NCBI GenBank assembly: GCA_030386875.1
Contig: CM059575.1
Span: 16,206,293 to 16,270,292, forward strand
Source: Morinoia aosen
Lineage: Eukaryota > Arthropoda > Malacostraca > Amphipoda > Talitridae
Length of the DNA: 64,000 bases
Direction: 5' to 3'
Positions 22,745 through 32,599 of the stretch are shown here, in pieces (positions within the stretch are counted from its first letter, which is position 1; each line of letters opens with the position of its first letter). The notes under the pieces are model-generated. The model saw nothing but the letters and a program-made list of their open reading frames with translations. It searched no databases and was not told the DNA's origin. The position numbers and the translations under genes were made by a program.

Positions 22745-22951
22745 TTAACTGCCCAAACTGGTCATCACGACCATTTAACCCGAAATAAAAGTAAATTCAT
22801 GCTTCCTTATTATTCAAAGGCCCGGTCGCAACACAGTATCCTCTTCGTTGGGACTAGAACTTGGAACTCAACACCAGCGGAGATCCGTGAAAGTAATTCG
22901 TACAAAGTATTCAAAAGACATATTGAGTCTCACTTCCTATCAGAATACTAG
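22745..22951 (+). pseudogene. CR1-like LINE ORF2, C-terminal scrap
   Basis: Encodes HLTRNKSKFMLPYYSKARSQ followed by FVGTRTWNSTPAEIRES and FKRHIESHFLSEY. This pattern (basic stretch, hydrophobic-Gly-x-x-x-Trp-Asn, then Phe-Lys) is typical of the extreme C-terminus of CR1/RTE-like reverse transcriptases, as in the OTU LINE (KALSISGALLWNKLPLSI). The element is 5'-truncated. The tail probably ends near 23350 at GTAAATAAATAG. Confidence 0.65.
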
Positions 22952-23372
22952 TCGTGTAAGATCACCATGTCAAATCTTGCCTCCTACATGTAACTAATGA
23001 TAATGTAATAATGTAACTTGCCATGGGTACATAACCGATCTTCAGTCTGCTCTTAAGTCGTTTATCGAACATACTGTTAAATATAGCCGATTTGACCTAT
23101 ATTGTAGAATGCAGCATAAAATATCGAGCTAATCATCTCAATGATCAGTCTAATGCGAAACTAGGTTAAGTGAACTAGGTTAAACATTATTGTACACCTT
23201 ATAATAACGTGATGGTAGGATGCCCTAGAAGTCTCTGAACTTGTTCGGGCCCACAGGTAGCTATACTCTAGTTTGACCATTGTACTAGACTTGAGAAACA
23301 TTCTACCTCTGCATCACCTGTGGTAAATAAATAGTTTAAAATTGTTTAAAAAATAGTATACGCAACATACTC
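22952..23372 (+). other. Probable 3' UTR of the CR1-like scrap
   Basis: No coding sequence. It ends in TAAATAAATAGTTTAAAATTG, an AATAAA-containing tail, directly before an LTR-X fragment. Confidence 0.45.
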
Positions 23373-23539
23373 GGTGAGGCGGCTACTGACCGAGAGTCTC
23401 CGACCAAGGAGTATCAGAGGCGCTAGCAGGGAACGAGCTCGAATCGAGGGAGCGACGAGGAGTGGCGGCTGGCAGTCGAGGCGGCGGTGACAGTAGCAGA
23501 GGTGGTGCTTGCGGAGCGTCGAGACTTTGTTGTAAACAT
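23373..23539 (-). repeat. LTR-X fragment, reverse strand
   Basis: About 165 bp nearly identical to 24862-25027 (GGTGAGGCGGC to GTTGTAAACAT). It is broken off on both sides. Confidence 0.75.
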
Positions 23540-24085
23540 ATACATATGTGAATGTGTATATATGTATATGTTTCTATTTCTGTTATTTTGCGTAAACACA
23601 AAACCTCTAGGTCCATTACATTTCACTAATGCTCTGCGACCAGTTAACAATGAAACTTATTTTAGAAATAACTCGATAGTCCAAGAAATAGATTTATTCC
23701 GCTTGCTAAATGATTAAAAAATAGATCTATCACTAGCCCAGAGGGCGTTTCTGTGAATGGAAAAAATGAAAAATTTGTACAGACAAATGAAATAAAGAGC
23801 AACTTGAGTATATGACTCGTGTAAAAATTATCTTTCTGTCCATACGTTGAACAAGCTTTAAATATCATTCCGCTTGTATGTTTGTTTACGCGTTTCTAGT
23901 CGCGCAATGTTTTTTATTAATTTCTTTGTGACTAACCTTTTCTCAGTGCTTGAAAATCATTTACGGTGGTGTTTCAATCTGTTTCAGTTAAGCGTTTTTT
24001 GTCTTTTGTTACTTCGTTTCAACTAGTACTTAAGGAATTCCGAAAAATTCTCTAGCAGTATTTAAATTATTTATAAGTGGCCAGC
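23540..24085. other. AT-rich spacer, no gene seen
   Basis: Contains TATG-rich sequence near 23540-23570. No recognisable coding sequence on either strand. Confidence 0.4.
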
Positions 24086-24117
24086 CATCTCTTGGAATAT
24101 AAAATATCCAAGAGATG
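24086..24117. repeat. Perfect short hairpin
   Basis: CATCTCTTGGA and TCCAAGAGATG are exact inverse copies separated by 10 AT bases. Function unknown. Confidence 0.7.
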
Positions 24118-24143
24118 ATATTTTGATTTAACTAGCCCCTGAC

Positions 24144-24258
24144 ATGGTTAATCTATTAGTACGCCTCGCATAGTTTGTCTACTAGTACGCTTCGTATAGT
24201 TTGTCTATTAGCACACCTCGTATGGTTTGTTTATTAGTACGCCTCGTATGGTACTTTT
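24144..24258. repeat. 26-bp minisatellite, about 4 units
   Basis: Units resemble TATRGTTTGTCTATTAGTAC plus GCCTCG, with few differences. It lies just upstream of a LINE-like 3' end (GGAAATAAACGG then a CTTT-rich tail, 24330-24365). Confidence 0.75.
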
Positions 24259-24567
24259 ATCTATCAATTATGGTGGTCTTGTATTAATAAATTTTTAATT
24301 TTTATTCATATCATGTGTCAGCTTTTTGGGAAATAAACGGTTTTCCTTTCTTTCTTTCCTTCTTACAGTATTGAAGGCAAATATTATTATTGCGTTTCAT
24401 GTCTTATAACTGGCTGCTTCAAAAATAACTCAAAATGTTTCAACGAAACACTGTTCTACATTTCCTAATTCTCATTCATTTTTTTGCAGGTTTGAAAACA
24501 TAATGTGATTACCTGAATGCTCGTCTCGTATTATGTCTATATGTAGCTATTACTTGAGTGGGTGTGG

Positions 24568-25181
24568 TGTAGTGTTCTCCCTCAGGCTGCTTTACACTTC
24601 GGGCAGACTTTGTAAGCCTTTAGACTTTGTAAGCCGTTAGACTTTGTACATCTATGCCCGGAGCGAGTGCCGGAGGTGCAAACGAACCCGACAGGGTGAG
24701 GAAAACACAACTGGAATTAATGCCGTATTATTGAGAAGATCGCCGACAATGGTGGCACATGACGAAATATTACAGCCGGCTAATACAGCAACCGAGGACT
24801 TCTTGGCGGGCCGACGGTTGTCGGGGAGGCGCAGCGTGGTTGTAGGACGAGAGCAGACCGGTGAGGCGGCGACTGACCGAGAGTCTCCGACCAAGGAGTA
24901 TCAGAGACGCTAGCAGGGAACGGGCTCGAATCGAGGGAGCGACGAGGAGTGGCGGCTGGCAGTCGAGGCGGCGGTGACAGTAGCAGAGGTGGTGCTTGCG
25001 GAGCGTCGATACTTTGTTGTAAACATCAGGGACGCTGCGAGTGTACTGAGGCTGCGCTTGCTGCGCGGCTGTTTATATAGGCCTCGCTTGGACCTAACTC
25101 TGGCCGTCCAGGTCTCCGATTGGTCAAGACGGGGTGCCCGCTTTTCGCCGTCTAGGCTTTTGCTATACTTACAGAGGTTTC
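24568..25181 (-). repeat. LTR-X copy 4, 3' part, reverse strand
   Basis: Begins TGTAGTGTTCTCC, the inverse of the LTR-X 3' end, and runs on the reverse strand through U5/R to the TATA box (25072-25079) and part of U3. It ends at the duplication CAGAGGTTTC (25172-25181), where LINE-A copy 4 is inserted. The U3 start lies at 31830-32002. Confidence 0.75.
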
Positions 25182-25781
25182 GGACTCTCGTGAATGCGCC
25201 GTGGATGGTTTGTGGCTCTCTTTGTGCGATTAATGTGCTTAAACACAATACTTTCTTCAGCTACCTAATTTTTCTATTCTTTCTATTTGAAAGCTTAAGA
25301 GGTAGCTTAGTCGGATCGGAGTGTGGTTTTTGACCACCGGCCCCGGGGCAACCCCTCCGGGCCAGAGGTGAGAATATTTTTTCAACTATTGCCTTTTTCA
25401 TTTTTTCCGTCATTCTATTCCGGTGATCTTGTGCATACGTATTTAAATGTATTGATATTGTACAGTTTGCTGCATTGATGTGTATAGTTTACTGTATTGA
25501 CATTGTATAGTTAGGTGTATAAGTATTGTATAGTTTAATGTATTAGTGCTGTACAGTTTAATGTATTTTCATTGTATAGTTTAATGTATCAGTACTGTAC
25601 AGTTTGACGTATTTAATCTAGATTTCGCCACTTAGGAACCTGATATCTCACTCAGTTGAACTACTGCTAGGTGTGCCCTAAGTTAGTTCCTAATTGTGTG
25701 GTCGTGAGTTGTATATATTTTAGTATAATACTGTATATATGAATTTCAATATAATAAGGGTAGGGCTAGGCTTTTTCCGAT
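25182..25781 (+). promoter_or_regulatory. LINE-A copy 4 5' UTR with 23-bp minisatellite
   Basis: Has a GC-rich inverted block near 25335-25370 (GGCCCCGGGGC and CCGGGCC). About seven 23-bp tandem units (TGTATAGTTTAATGTATTAG-like) lie at 25457-25620. No TATA box could be assigned with confidence. The repeats may be promoter units; this is inference. Confidence 0.55.
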
Positions 25782-27446
25782 ATGCCTCCCCCAGATCGGG
25801 GGAGGGGAGCTGGTGCTGGGAGGGGAGGCTGGGGTGGCCGCCCTCCCAGGGCCCCTCTTCTTCCAAACCCTCGCTCAACTTCAAAAACTAGGAATACTAT
25901 TCCGGGGTCCCTCCCCTTAAACCCTAGTAACCTTCCACCTACGTTACTCATACCGCCAACTTCAAGCAGTGCCGCAACCGGTGCTGCACATAGAACAAAA
26001 CCATCAACCTACAGAATACAACTTAAACTTATTGACACTGCAAAGCCCGTAGACAAAACAAAAATTTTTGAAACGGCCTTTAAAAACCTCAATGCTCCCC
26101 TTATTCGACTGACTCCCACCAAAACCGGTTTTTATGCTGTAACAGATGATGTCACTTCAGTTGACAAACTAACTTCTAGCAAAGCAATTAACGCATTTCA
26201 GAAACTGAATATCATTCCAGCCATTCCCCCGGACCTAAGAGCTAAAAGATCTATTTTTGTTAGACAAATGGACAGTGAAATAGGCTCAAGACCTGCAGAA
26301 GAAATAAAAGCAGAGATCCAGCAACAAAATTCATGGCTCTCAGTAACGGAAATAGTTAAAATAAAACAATACACCCATCTAATCAAAATGATAACTTCCG
26401 ACACTACTACAGCACAAAGGATCCTCCGAGACGGTTTTTACATGTCCCACACGAAAATTACACCCCATCAATGTGAACAAGAGCAATATACACACATCCT
26501 CATCTGCTACAAATGCTATAAATTTGAAGACCATCCAACAAATAAATGCACCCAACCAAATCAATACTGCTCAGAATGCTCCTCTCAAGAACACACCTAC
26601 GATCAATGCACAAGCACACTCAAGCAATGCCTAAATTGTAACGGACCACACAGAACATTAGCATCCAGTTGCCCGTACAGGAAAAATGTAGTCAAACAAA
26701 AAATCGAAAATGAAAAACAAGAGCATCACCAACAAACTCAAAGCACCTATGCTGAAATTGCAAAGCACGCAATACTACAAACAAACCCCCCAGAACATAC
26801 CCTCACACTAACATCACAGACACATATTAAACTTACAGCAATCATTTTGGAAGCACATATAGCAGCCCTCAATAGAACACAGAAATTTAGTGACCTTCTT
26901 CCACAATCAATAAAAATGAACTTCAATATCGATACCACTTTTCCAGACCGTGACTCAGCCGCAATTTTCAATTTCTACTATAAATCAGAAACAGCACCAC
27001 AGGAAACGGAAACTGACCAGGAAAAAACGGTAGATGTGTCTCTGGATGGGGAGCAGGAGCACATGGAGGAGGCCATGGAAACGGAGGCGAGATCAAAGCG
27101 TAGGATCAGTGATGATATTGGAAATTCAAGCATAGTACTGGACAATAAGCACAACCTTAATATCAAACTCTACAGAAATTTCATCGATAACTCACCAATT
27201 CCAGAAAATCCCCCAACAGAATGGTACATCCAGGAACTCAATAGAGAAGAAAATGACAAAGGATTAAAATTTACAGTTCAAGACATGAGATCGCAAACAT
27301 TGCTGGAATACATAAAAAACAACAGGGTACAATTCACAAGAACCAAACTAAATATCATCCCCCACGAGGACTTCATAAATCTTCCAAGACACCAGTCACT
27401 AATAGCAGTCACTAAGAAACCTAAAAAATTAATTGCTCACAAATGA
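25782..27446 (+). CDS. LINE-A copy 4 ORF1, intact 554-codon Gag-like protein
   Basis: The only uninterrupted ORF1 in the window. The N-terminus is Gly/Arg/Pro-rich (MPPPDRGRGAGAGRGG). The RRM-like region of the family follows, then three zinc knuckles from about residue 243: CYKCYKFEDHPTNKC, CSECSSQEHTYDQC and CLNCNGPHRTLASSC. An acidic stretch (EQEHMEEAMETE) follows near residue 425. Its TGA stop overlaps the ORF2 start as ATGA (27443-27446). Predicted role: binding element RNA and chaperoning it to the target. Start chosen because it is the first ATG of the open frame. Confidence 0.88.
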   Translation: MPPPDRGRGAGAGRGGWGGRPPRAPLLPNPRSTSKTRNTIPGSLPLNPSNLPPTLLIPPTSSSAATGAAHRTKPSTYRIQLKLIDTAKPVDKTKIFETAFKNLNAPLIRLTPTKTGFYAVTDDVTSVDKLTSSKAINAFQKLNIIPAIPPDLRAKRSIFVRQMDSEIGSRPAEEIKAEIQQQNSWLSVTEIVKIKQYTHLIKMITSDTTTAQRILRDGFYMSHTKITPHQCEQEQYTHILICYKCYKFEDHPTNKCTQPNQYCSECSSQEHTYDQCTSTLKQCLNCNGPHRTLASSCPYRKNVVKQKIENEKQEHHQQTQSTYAEIAKHAILQTNPPEHTLTLTSQTHIKLTAIILEAHIAALNRTQKFSDLLPQSIKMNFNIDTTFPDRDSAAIFNFYYKSETAPQETETDQEKTVDVSLDGEQEHMEEAMETEARSKRRISDDIGNSSIVLDNKHNLNIKLYRNFIDNSPIPENPPTEWYIQELNREENDKGLKFTVQDMRSQTLLEYIKNNRVQFTRTKLNIIPHEDFINLPRHQSLIAVTKKPKKLIAHK

Positions 27447-30178
27447 ATTTGAAGAAAATAACAATAATTCAACACAACGTACTATCTTGGAATACCAATA
27501 AAATCACTCTATCAAACATATATAATACACTGGACCCAGATATCATACTCATCAATAGTCACTGCCTCACAAACAATCAACCTCTCAAGATCTTCAAATA
27601 TAATACATTCTATTCAAATAAGTTGAAAGAAAATTACGCAGGCACCGCAATAGCTCTCAAGAAAAACATCTCATACAGACTTCACGATAATTTTCATTCA
27701 GACATGATGGCAGTAACAATAGACACGTTCCAAGGACCAATCACTATAGGCACTACTTATACACCCCCCAGAACGGACTACCTGCATTTCATTGACTTTC
27801 ATACGCTTTTTAACAGACCTCATCCAACTTACTTTCTTGGTGACATTAATGCAGCACACGATATAACAGGATACACAAACTGGAATAATAGGGGGAAACA
27901 TCTCTACTATCTAATCACAAGACACAAATGCACATACGTTGGACCATATTTTCCCACTAGAATAACTCATAATAGCGCCACCTCACCAGATATAGTCCTG
28001 CAGAACAAACAAGCTTACCACAATATCTTTCTGAAGCCGGGACCAATCACTCCATCAGATCACATTCCCATAATAGCAACAATATCGGCAAATCCAATAC
28101 AAATTCCCATAAAACCTCGAAGACATTTTCATAAAGCAGATTGGCAAGCCTATAGACAGAAACTTTCAACAGTCACACCCCCATTGAAACAGGACCCGAC
28201 GCTTAAAGAAATAGATCATTATTTGGAAATGTGGACAAAACACGTATTGGACGCCACCAAAGCAACGATCCCACTTATCACTCACAGAATCATACCAGGA
28301 ATCAAACCAACTCATGAAACCCTGCAATTACAAGCACAATACCAGCAAACAATGTAATATGTTTACACAAACGGCCCTTCCATAGAACTCAATAGACACC
28401 TGACCGCAATCAAAACCAAACTACAGGAAACATACAAAAGAAAATATCATGAAACCTGGGAAGAACTAATTAAGAATCTTGAACTGCAGGAGGACCCGAA
28501 GGCATTCTGGTCATCCTGCAAGAGGATGATGGGGAACAACTCAAAACAAATAGTCCCATATATAGAAAACAATAAAATTCAATTACACACAACACAAGAA
28601 AAAGAACCTATTTTCAGAAAGCATTGGAAGGAAATATTTACCGAGCAGGACGAACCATTTTTTGACAGAGAACATATTGAAACAGTAAATAATCACATAA
28701 ACAATATAGCACATTCGATTGTCCCTCACAAAACAGGAAATATTAACAGACTTGATCCAATTCATTTTCCCCCTATATCATATGAAGAGCTACTGCACGC
28801 GCTCAGATCATTTAAGCAGAAAGCACCAGGAGTAACAGGCATAACCACTCTGCAACTAAAAAACCTCCCAAAAAACATGATACATTTTCTCATTTACATC
28901 TTCAACATGTCTATATCTGCAGGCTATTTCCCCGACAGCTTAAAACATGCAACAATGATTTTTTTACCGAAACCAAATTCATCCCTAAAATTAGTGCAGA
29001 ATTATAGGCCGGTCTCCCTCCTAGATGTACAAGGTAAATTACTAGACAAAATCCTAAATAACAGGTTGACAAATTTTTTCACAATTCAGAACCTTTTCAA
29101 CAGCAGGCAACATGGATTTAGATGCAACCGAGGAACTCACACGGCCCTAGCAACACTTCACGAAACTATATCAATCAAACTAGCACAAAAGTGTAAGATA
29201 GACATTTGTTTGAGAGACGTGAAGAAAGCATTTGACAAGGTGTGGCATTCTGGCTTGATCTTTAAATTATCACAAAAAAATCTTCCCCCTCTATTTTTAC
29301 GGACTCTGAGCAACTACTTGAGCAATAGAACAGCAGCAATAAGAATAGCAAATTACATAGGACCCAAATTCGCATTGCACACCGGCGTACCCCAAGGAGC
29401 ATGTTTATCCCCCACGCTTTACAGCTTCTACACCCACGATCTACCTCCTCCATTACCACATACGGGTTATATATGTTTCGCTTACGACATCACCCAAATA
29501 ACAGCCGGACAATATTCGTTGAGATTTGCAACAGTAAGAACCAAAAAAGCAACAGAACAGATCAATTCATTCGAAAATAAATGGAAAATCCTAACCAACA
29601 GCAGCAAATTTGCCATTATTCCAATCAGTCGAAGGAAAACTCTTGATGGAATGATAAACAACCAAGTGATTCCATACACAAATAGAGGCAAAGTTTTAGG
29701 ACTAAACATAACGTCACAAGGCATTTCATCTCAGGCTTCCACTAGACAAGCAATAGCGTACAAAAACTTAAACAGAATTCTCCGTTTCACTCATCTGTCC
29801 ACAAAAACGAAATTAAAACTCTACATGGCCTACGTAAGATCACCACTAATATACCCGGTTATACCATTACACACAGCATCAGCATCATCAATATCCAAAC
29901 TGCAAAAGGTTTAAAACAAAGCTCTCAGATTCATCACAGGCAACACACTAATAGACGCAATACCATCTGAATATATGCACATACAACTAAAGGTCCCTCC
30001 CATCAATATACTGTTGCATGAGCACGCAAACAAAATCTGGAACAATATGCAGCAATTTGACCCCGATCTGTATACTAGTCTAACCTTCCCACCAGACCTC
30101 ATCTCAGAACAAAACTCCAGATTCAAAAGCTCAAGGTTACTCGCAATGGCCCCTCCTCCCCCTCCAAAGTTTAATTGA
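27443..30178 (+). pseudogene. LINE-A copy 4 ORF2 (endonuclease-RT), two stops and a damaged active site
   Basis: A 911-codon frame free of indels. Endonuclease (about 1-235): QHN, GDINA and SDHIP. The usual catalytic Glu position reads NSHC. RT (about 430-720): YRPVSLLD, KAFDKVW, GVPQGACLSP, then FAYD at about residue 679 where copies 1-3 have FADD. In-frame TAA codons lie at 28355 and 29912; the latter is CAA in the other copies. The C-terminus ends PPPPPKFN. Stops plus loss of a catalytic Asp make it inactive, yet the frame is otherwise kept, so inactivation is fairly recent. Confidence 0.88.
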
Positions 30179-31829
30179 ACCACCAATATTTAACAAACAT
30201 ATCTATACGAAAAACCTACAAATTCTAAAACCTCTTCGGAGGAAGTGGGGGAAGACCAAAAATACTTTCATTTACATTTATTTTTGTTTTTCTGGGGTTT
30301 TGGCGAGCGGTAGGACGGTCTTCCCCCCCATGGGTGGGAAGCCGAAACCCCAGACATTTTACTTCATTTCAATCGCACTGACAAAAAATTTCTTTTTCAA
30401 TAATCATTTTTCATTACTTTAAAAAGTTCTTAAATTCCTGTTTACTTGCACCTCTAACCATTCAATAGCCTTTCTGTAAAAAAGGTATGTAGTGTTAAGT
30501 GCGTGGCTGTAAAATTGTATCTAGGTGTATATAATGTATGATGTGCATAGACGCTATAATTGTATATATGTTGAGAACAATAATTAACTTGAAATGTATG
30601 TATATATGTAGGTAGGTATGGTAGGTGGAAATTAGCGTAAGAATAGATAAAACTTGTAAATTAGATAGTGTATAGGTAAAAACTCATACATTAATCATAG
30701 GCACTAGATGATGTACATGTGTAGATATTAAATTGTTTGTACCGTTGCTTAATAACTAGATAGGCCTAAGTCATAGTTCAGTACCACGAATGAAATTTTA
30801 GGTAATGCTTACTGTGTAGGTAAGATAAGTGTAATTGTTTAGATAGCTATAATTTAGTGTAAGTAAAAAAAAAGAAAAAAACAAAACAAAAAAAAAAGAA
30901 GAAAAAAAATTTTTAGAAGTAAAGAAAACAAAAAATGGGGGAAAAAATAAATAAATAATTAAAAAAATTTAAAAAATAAATGAAAAAAAATACAAAAAAT
31001 AATAATAATAATGAATGAATGAATGAAAAAAAGGGAAAAAAGAAAAAAATTAAAATAAGAAAAAAATGATAGTAATAATAAATACAAAAAAAAAATACAA
31101 AAAAATAATAATAATGATGTATATATGCATATTGGTGTGCATGAGTATCGTCGGGTGCGTGTTTATGTTTTTAGGTGCTCGAGTATGGGATGTATATAAC
31201 TATTTGTGTGTTCTTGTGCTGTGTGTGGTATGTATATATATGGACGATAAAAAAAAAATATATGTATTCATATGTATGTTTATTTGTCGTGTGTGTACGC
31301 AATGTAAAAAAAAAAATGTGGGTGCATGTGTCGGGTATGAATGTGTGTATATGTATGTAAAATTTGTAAATTCGTAAATATGCATATATACGAAAAAAAA
31401 AATTATTATATATGTACATGTTAGTATATAGTATATGTGTATATAGTGTATGTATATAGGGTATTGTAGATGAGCACAAGTTGCCTGAGCTTAAATTTAA
31501 ATTCACTTCATGTACGGATTGCTGAAGTCGCCCTCTACCGTGTATTTAATAATACTATAGAGCAAAATAGACGCGGCACAATAGAAAACATGAATCATTT
31601 TTTAGCATAAAAAGCCCTGATGGGTATTTTTCCCTAATTATATTAACTAATTAGCAGTATAAAGAACACAAGATGCACAAGATCACCTAATTATGCGTTA
31701 AGCGCCTTTTTCTTCTTCCACTATCCCTTTCCTTTTCTCTACTCCTATTTCTCTTCTGGCACACTCTGAGCCAAACTCTAATTCTCTTCGTTTCTTTCCT
31801 ATTGTCACCGCCCCCCCCCCCCCCCCCCC
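30179..31829 (+). other. LINE-A copy 4 3' UTR
   Basis: Contains a GC inverted stretch near 30230-30350 (the words GGAAGTGGGGG and CTTCCCCCCC), a strongly A-rich region with simple repeats (30865-31115), TATG-rich sequence to 31460, and then the family 3' end. Hairpins: CCC-tgat-GGG (31615-31624), GCG-ttaag-CGC (31695-31705), and GGCaCA-ctc-TGaGCC (31758-31772). A C20 run (31811-31830) closes it. Confidence 0.75.
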
Positions 31830-32002
31830 CAGAGGTTTCTATCGACGTTGCCTGACTGTTCGAGGCAGGCTGCTTATAAAACTCGGTCCGGCACCCCAGC
31901 TCCAAACTTGAGCTCTGATTATTGGTCGTTTAGCACTGGCGCTTTGAGGCTGTAAGGTGGCGCTTTTAAGCTTGTGTGGTGGTGTGTAGTCATACCACCA
32001 CA
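31830..32002 (-). repeat. LTR-X copy 4, U3 start, reverse strand
   Basis: The reverse complement starts TGTGGTGGTATGACTACAC and aligns with 15777-15955 (shared CACACAAGCT, AAAAGCGCCACC, GAGCTGGGGTG-like). With 24568-25181 it makes an LTR-X of about 790 bp, close to copy 3. Confidence 0.75.
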
Positions 32003-32185
32003 GGGTGTTCTCCAGCTGAGCCAGTGGTTTTTCATATCCTCGTATGCCGAAGTGTAGTTTATTTTGTCATCTTTTTTTTTTGTTCCAGTTTTTGTTTTTA
32101 AATATAATTCTACATGTTGTCCTGGTTTAGCTCGTGAGTCAATCTTAGTAAATATTTTAAAAACAGAAAATAGATGGATGTCAAG

Positions 32186-32190
32186 TCCAT
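32186..32190. repeat. 5-bp target-site duplication (TCCAT) of G2, left
   Basis: TCCAT directly precedes the G2 LTR start TGTCAGG and is repeated at 48649-48653 after the LTR end GACA. Confidence 0.85.
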
Positions 32191-32560
32191 TGTCAGGTCG
32201 CACAGGTGTTGTAGAGGCTTTTGTGTTAGTTATCCATAACCTTAAGTATTTCCTTCATGTGTCCAGCTCCCTGAACGCCGACTTGTCTGTTTCTCTTCGC
32301 TGATGTTGCGTCTGTGCATTTACTTTAGTTAGCCCTTAAATATCATTTGTACTAATGTCGATATTCCAATGCTTCTTTGATTACCTAGCTAAATAAGACT
32401 AATATCTTAAATGTAATTTTGAGTGTTGTACCCTGTTATACAGTAGCTCATGTCTGTACGGATTTTTTTTGCAACAGAAAATAAATCACTGCCTTTGTTA
32501 AAATATATCGGTGTATGTAATAGGGACTTTAAAGAGATTCAGCAACACACAAGTCAGACA
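32191..32560 (+). repeat. G2 5' LTR, U3 part
   Basis: About 370 bp colinear with 47076-47443 (TGTCAGGYCGCACAGGTGTT to GATTCAGCA), differing by roughly one base in twenty by eye. Similarity fades between 32560 and 32600, where the OTU LINE begins. Confidence 0.85.
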
Positions 32561-32599
32561 TTAAGATAGATGGAGATTTCCTTTCCCTTTGATACCAGA

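Larger units (their letters stand above)
25182..31829 (+). mobile_element. LINE-A copy 4, divergent subfamily, about 6.6 kb
   Basis: Same ORF layout and protein families as copies 1-3 but clearly diverged, with a longer 5' UTR (about 600 bases) and 3' UTR (about 1650 bases). The 10-bp sequence CAGAGGTTTC flanks it at 25172-25181 and 31830-31839. Its 3' end (GCGTTAAGCGC...GGCACACTCTGAGCC...) matches the end of copies 1-3 and is followed by a run of 20 C. It is inserted antisense in LTR-X copy 4. Confidence 0.9.

Noticed and set aside
31171..31506. Tyr/Ile/Thr-rich frame in the TATG-rich region
   Set aside because: Simple-repeat translation within the LINE-A copy 4 3' UTR.
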